A stretch of DNA of 64,000 nucleotides. Source: Moniliophthora roreri (taxonomy: Eukaryota > Basidiomycota > Agaricomycetes > Agaricales > Marasmiaceae). Below the pieces are notes generated by a model. That model searched no databases, was not told where the DNA came from, and worked only from the letters and a program-made list of their open reading frames with translations. Positions 58,759 through 64,000 of this stretch are shown here, piece by piece (position 1 is the first letter of the stretch; every line of letters begins with the position of its first letter). A program made the translations under genes and the position numbers. The stretch covers positions 1 through 64,000 of the forward strand of contig LATX02000219.1 of assembly GCA_001466705.2 (NCBI GenBank), read 5' to 3'.

Positions 58759-61700
58759 ATGTCGGGCCTATCTTCCTTCATTCCCTTTAGGCCTCGACGC
58801 AAGGTCAAGAGTAACACTGTCAAGTCAACCTCGCCTTTTACTTTTAAACCAGTCAACACACCGACTTCCCCTCATCCCTACGCGTCCCCAGAGGTCTTTG
58901 ATATTAGAGATGATCAGAAGCGACCTTCTAATGACTCGTACCATCGGAGAGATGTACCTGCCATCGGGCAGAATGACCTGGTGACGACAACCTCCGAACC
59001 ACCACCCCCAACTCCAGAAAGCCCGACTTCGGATAATGATTTTCGAGAACGGAGCCCTAGTCCAGAGCCAATCCCTACTCCAAGAATTTCGACGCCTCCG
59101 CGAATGGAACTGGAACTCGACACAATGACGGATTGGATACCGGCCCACCTGTTGGATTCGGAGGCATATGCGAGTAGTGCAGAGAATGGGTCGCCGGATA
59201 TAAGAAGTAGCATGGGAGGAATACTATCCGCTGGTTTGCGGACTGATTCATCGGTTCATACGGAGCCAGGTGTAGTGGTAGAGGTGAAGTCTGTGGAGGA
59301 TAGCTTGTATCAGGATGACGCCGACCTTGACGACGACTATGATTCGTCAACATCAGAGGACATTGGTGCACAAATGGAGGCGCTTGAGGTATGTCATTGG
59401 CCTTCAGGAACGAGTCCTGTACTTACATCTCTGCGCAGGCGTCAGACTTCATCCGAATCAATGGGGATCAGAGTGAACGGCCTGAAAGACCTGCGCGAGC
59501 ATTGGTATGCACTTTACGACGTTTCAAATTTCACGTTCACTGATATTCTATCGCTTTAGCCCTCCTTACCTGAACCCGTCAATGCATTACAAGCGAAGAA
59601 ACCGAACCATATACCTTCTCCAATCAAAATCCCAAACCCAGTTCTTCATGGTCCCAAGGTCCAAATAATTCGTTCCTCCGGGAAGCATGCATCGTACGGT
59701 CAAGTGTCAACTCCGTCCGCTCAACCATCCAGACCAGCATCCGTTTACTCAGGAGAAGACGTTAGTGCCAGCGCGATCTCTGGAACGACCCTTGCCCGCG
59801 CCTTGATCGGTAATTCGTACGTGCTCTCCGACGAGCGAAATTCCAAGTACCGCAGTGGTGGATCAGTCTTGACCCGAGCTGACTCAGCTACGCTCCCTCG
59901 AGGGGAGCACCCGTATCTGAGCTCGCCGCTCTCATTATCTGCGCGAGAGAGGAAGATTAGCGGTCCTGAATCCTCATCTTTTGTGCCGCCTGTACCTGCC
60001 AACGCTGAAGCTGTATACATCCCTCCGAGGAACCCACGTAAACCCCTTCCCAGCTCTGATTCTCGGCATGCACCACATCCTGGGTCAAGGCACAGAACCA
60101 GCACCGGAAGTCTTCTATCGCCCGATGATGCAGAACTATTTGGGCCTGCTCGCAGCGCTAGCACTTCCTCCACATCGCCGTCGCATTCCGAGAGCAGTTA
60201 TTCTGATAAGAGTGCTATTCGTCCGCTTCCCCAAATAACGGACCTCACCCGTTCATCCAGACGTATTTCGCATATTTCTGAGGTGACCTCAGTGGAGTCA
60301 GCCTCCATCAGTGGTTCCAAGGAGCAAGTGACACCGTCAGTAACAGTATCAGATGCTCCAAACTCGGCATCGCTGTATACACCATCACCTCTTGCGCTCG
60401 ATGCGAATGCCGATTCCAGTCGGCTTCAGTCACCAAGTTCCGCGCCACAGGCCTCCATGAACGATCACCCTAGATCTGCTCTCTTTTCTCCGTGGTCTCC
60501 CGTGTCGCCAGCAGATTCATCCCCGGATTCCAGAAGGGAGTCTGGTTTATTATCAACTGCACCGTCTTCAGCCTCGACTAGTCAGTTCGACAACGTTTTG
60601 GACTATTATCAAAACGAATCGCCCGTATCAGAGGCTGCCAGAGATGTAGGCAGTCCTAATGCCCCTCATCAAAATGTTACTGGCTTCCATTTCCGGCCAC
60701 CTTTCTCTCCAATCACTGAGGAGTCGAGCTCACAGCTGTCACCGCCATCACCATTCACCAAGCGTGATGCTCCGAAGCACCCAAAAGACCGAATGAGCAC
60801 CCTAAGTGGAAAGTTTGTGTTGACAAGCAGTCCATCAAGCCCTGGTGGTGAGTTGCTGTTGCTATCAACCATCTACAATTTTTTTTTACCGTGATTTTTT
60901 CCAGGTTCTATCGACTGGGCAGGTCCTCGCAAAGATTCACCGTCGAAAAAGCTTCTGCCCATTGGAGAAATCTCGCAGGTAAGTTTGGGTTTGGCCTTTT
61001 CCAAACCATTTTCAACTCATACATCGTAGCCTCCCTCTGTTCCTACAACTCCTTCGACAGGTTCTCCATCCAGAATAACCGGACCATCATCTTCGCCTGT
61101 TTTGCCACCTATGGGCCCTCGGCTGGCACCACCGCATCTGATTTTCAATCGCCAACGATCTGGTTCAACGCCTAACCCTATTCGAGTAGCCCGTGACTCA
61201 AGAGATCCGAACTCATATAAGATCACCATGCGCCGCCCAGTCAGTTCAGGTGGCAGTCCACCTACAACAGGCGAAAGCGATGAGTACACGAAACAGACCT
61301 TCCCGGAGACTCCCAATGTGTTCACCCCAACTTGGAGTGCCGGGTCGCTCATATCACCCGGGATGCCTCGGTTCACGCTCGGGGAGAGGGATTCTGCGGA
61401 ACAGATGTTCCCACAGACGCCTATGTCAGCTGTTGGTATGGGGTTGATGAGCGGGGCAGCTGTAGTAGGGTCAGATGGGATGCCGAGCCTTGCACAACAG
61501 TTATTGACTCGTGCTGCATCATCTGTTCAAGGAGTGAGAAGTTCTAGGCAGCCAGACATCACGAGAGCAAGGACTATTGCCTATACCCATCTCGTAAGTG
61601 TCACGGAAAAGCCGGGCGAAAGCAGTAAGGTGGCGGAAGAGGAAACAGAGGAGAGAAAGCCTCGACAGCCACAACCATCGTGGGTAACGCAACACTTTTC

Positions 61701-63929
61701 GGAATTCGGATCACCATCGCCGAACTCGAGCCGTTTCTCCTTCCCGCATTCGGAGGACGCCCAAAGCCCAATTCCTCCAGTGCCTCCACTAGACCGGGAT
61801 AGCGTAAATCAAACAGCTAGTCCACCCTTCAAACTACCGTCTCCAGAGCCCCAAGTTACAAACGCCGCATCGTCATCGTCTTCCTCACTTTTAGCTTTGC
61901 CACAACTACCTCCTTCACCGCTGGGCGAGACGCCTTCTCCATCTCCATCTCCGTCACCCTCACCTCAAATTCGACCTCAAATTCAATCCCAGCCTCAACC
62001 GTCGGGCCCTGTCACCGACAGCCCCCGGATACAATTCAATATTCCTTTTGTACCACCACCGCCTCCTCCACCGCTACCGCATCAGTCAATCCCTGCTCTT
62101 CAAACTCCAACTCCCGCAACTACACCGTCAGGGTCAACACAAAATCTGACTACACTCCCTACATCTCGTCCCCTACCAGCGACAGAATCGTCACCGCATA
62201 TACCATTGCGCCTTCCCCAGCGGACTCTTGATGTTGACATCGATCATGAAGCACTAAATGACCTGCCTTCACCGCCTCCATATTATACCCTTGTCTTCGA
62301 CCAAAAAGACGGGGGTACCGACAGTCAAACCCCTAGTTCTGGTGGACCTAGTACAGGACATTCGGAATACAGGATATCCAATGCTCCAAGTCCCCGAACT
62401 ACTAGGAATGACCAAAGGACATTATCAATTTCGAGCGTACGAAGAATGAGGAACAGACCTGGCGTACCTCTTGGTCCTCGTCGGCCCAGTGACCAGTTGA
62501 ACCGATCTATATCTGGTGGTGCTGGCACACAACACAGACACCGAAATCCTTCGATATCTTCTGTTAACAGCACAGATCCATTCGGCTCCCGATCTCGTGC
62601 GCCCTCAACAGTTTTGCCTTCACCGAATCGACCTCGGTTCCAGACACCACCAATCAAATGGAGAGGATACACGATGGATGCAGCCAAGTGGACGTTTACA
62701 TCGTCGCAGCTACAAGCCATCGTCTCTCGTGCTATAAAGCAGTCAGCTGAGGCTTCATTTGTGCGACTTTTGAAACTGGATGCCGTCGATGTGGAGATTC
62801 CCAATGAGATGCGGAAGCTGGAGATGCAGAAGACGGATATCAAATCGAGATATAAGATGATGTCTCGACGGAGAGCAGAGATCCTCGAAAGGCTCACAGG
62901 AAGCCTTGATGGCAGTATCCCGGAGGACTCGGCTACTTGTCTGCGACTAGTGCATAAGCTCGGGGAAATGTCTACGCAACTGGACCTTCTTGCCGAAGAG
63001 CTTCACAGTGTGGATGAGCAATTGGCTCAACTGAAGTCACTATGCGACGTTCATAATGCCAGCGCTCTGGCGATGGCATTAAGGAAGCTCAATACAAGTT
63101 TCCTCAAACAGTTATCGATATCGGATGGGCTGAGGAGCCGAGTGGACTCATTAGAGGCGGAGAGGGATGATGCATGGAAGCAGGCAATAACTGTAGCGGT
63201 CGACTATGATCATCTCTCTGAGAAGGTTGACCAACCAGCAGAGTCCTCATCCACATCACAAGGTCAAGCAAACCGCAGCAATCGCTCCAGTCGGGTCATG
63301 GCGATGCGCAAATCAAGCGTACGTGTGTCCAGAGCTGGTTTGAGGACTTCTTCGCGGCGCTCGTCGACGAGCAGTAACAGATTAAGTACAGCCACATTGT
63401 CTGGTACACGATCGACGTATTCGGTCGAAGATATCCCGCCTGTTCCACCTATTCCTGTTGCACGGCCACGTCAAAGGCCGATCGACATAATCACCGACCT
63501 GAGAACTTCGACCACGGTGCGTGTGTATCACTTGGTTTTGTTAATCTTTCACTGAAGTTTTTCCCCCATCAGGGCTTGTCCACCGATGTGACGCCAAATT
63601 CTGAGACAAGGGCCATGGTGCAAGCACACGAAGAGCTTTGCGATATGCTCGGCATCAAGATGGAGATACGGCCTCGAAGGTCTCGATCGGTGATTGAGCA
63701 ACCTCAAGAACGCTTATCCATGTCTACGAACTCTTCGCGCCCGATGTCACGCAATCCAAACGGCAGACCACTCTCTATGCCAGACGATTCTGGGCTGAAC
63801 GAAGTGTATAATGTTATGACAGCAGATGTGAGTAGTTTCTTTCTAACCCCAGCCTTCCATTGACTGACAGGGTTTTTGCAGCGTAATGCTATGCTCGCTA
63901 CGCTCCAGATGCTTTCAGACTCTGTATAA
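58759..63929 (+). CDS. Very large disordered protein with C-terminal coiled-coil domain, unknown function
   Basis: Eight or so exons encode roughly 1,550 residues. The start is ATG at 58759 (MSGLSSFIPFRPRRKVKSNT). Joins are clean: after QMEALE to ASDFIRINGD, then PSLPEPVNALQAKKPN, the long exon 59.7-60.85 kb, SIDWAGPRKDSPSKKLLPIG, PPSVPTTPSTGSPSR and the 61.1-63.5 kb exon, then GLSTDVTPNSETRAMVQAHE and RNAMLATLQMLSDSV with TAA at 63929. About 1,000 residues are Ser/Pro/Thr-rich, with SPSPSPSPSPQ and PFVPPPPPPPLPHQS tracts of the kind that bind SH3 or profilin. A folded segment starts at IKWRGYTMDAAKWTFTSSQL and continues with LQAIVSRAIKQSAEASFVRL and coiled coils such as LVHKLGEMSTQLDLLAEELH, SVDEQLAQLKSLCDVHNASA and SDGLRSRVDSLEAERDDAWK. 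The WTFTSxQLQxIVSRAIKxSAE block looks like a conserved basidiomycete domain. Cytoskeletal or polarity scaffold is a guess. Confidence 0.8.
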
Positions 63930-64000
63930 CTTATTTAATTTATTTTAACCTTTTCTTGTTTTTAGTAGTTAATCTTACTGATATCGACCATCAGGCATGT

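Noticed and set aside
62325..62897. 190-codon minus-strand frame in the giant gene
   Set aside because: Lies antisense to the conserved-looking block of the plus-strand protein; no splice or domain support.

Overview
The window reads as genomic DNA of a filamentous basidiomycete, most likely an agaricomycete (mushroom-forming or wood/litter-decay fungus). Nearly every gene is cut by many short GT-AG introns of roughly 45-70 nt, gene spacing is tight, TATA boxes are common, and the gene families fit: fungal TOK-type K+ channel, two microsomal P450s, a MYND protein, a CBM1-GH10 xylanase remnant, a DUF6699-like protein and Ser/Pro-rich cytoskeletal-type proteins. No tRNA, rRNA, CRISPR or intact transposon was recognised.

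Layout. 0.7-2.4 kb (-): 2OG-Fe(II) dioxygenase. 2.7-4.6 kb (-): two-pore K+ channel. 5.3-6.5 kb (+): F-box-like protein. 6.7-7.4 kb (+): cupin protein. 7.5-9.6 kb (-): P450. 10.3-11.7 kb (+): decayed ketopantoate-reductase-like gene. 11.8-13.9 kb (+): second P450. 14.4-16.0 kb (+): DUF6699-like protein. 17.0-18.0 kb (-): single-TM protein. 20.1-21.4 kb (+): GDP-fucose-type nucleotide-sugar transporter. 21.6-23.3 kb (-): MYND zinc-finger protein. 23.8-25.3 kb (-): GDP-L-fucose synthase. 25.4-26.7 kb (+): FAD synthase. 27.0-29.7 kb (-): FHA / coiled-coil / tail-anchor protein. 30.8-32.3 kb (+): ornithine acetyltransferase. 32.9-34.3 kb (+): multi-pass membrane protein. 36.1-37.1 kb (-): GNAT acetyltransferase. 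37.7-40.6 kb (-): MRE11. 41.7-42.5 kb: dead Zn2Cys6 regulator. 43.5-45.2 kb: divergent pair of related small membrane proteins, one with a premature stop. 45.7-47.4 kb (-): ArfGAP. 48.3-50.1 kb: dead GH10 xylanase. 50.6-53.2 kb (-) and 58.8-63.9 kb (+): large disordered proteins with short coiled coils. 53.2-58.7 kb is gene-poor.

How the parts relate. Housekeeping genes (MRE11, ArgJ, FAD synthase, ArfGAP, TOK channel) are interleaved with accessory islands. One island (0.7-14 kb) carries four oxidative-metabolism genes (dioxygenase, cupin, two P450s) and a decayed reductase, and could be a remnant or minimal metabolite locus. A second island (20-25.3 kb) couples a GDP-fucose-type Golgi transporter with GDP-L-fucose synthase, pointing to protein or glycan fucosylation. 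A third (32-50 kb) is in decay: partial duplications, a dispersed repeat, and several pseudogenes whose individual lesions can be read from the sequence.

All exon joins are inferred by eye from reading frame and GT-AG signals; no alignment or database search was run. Outer coordinates of multi-exon genes are more reliable than internal boundaries.
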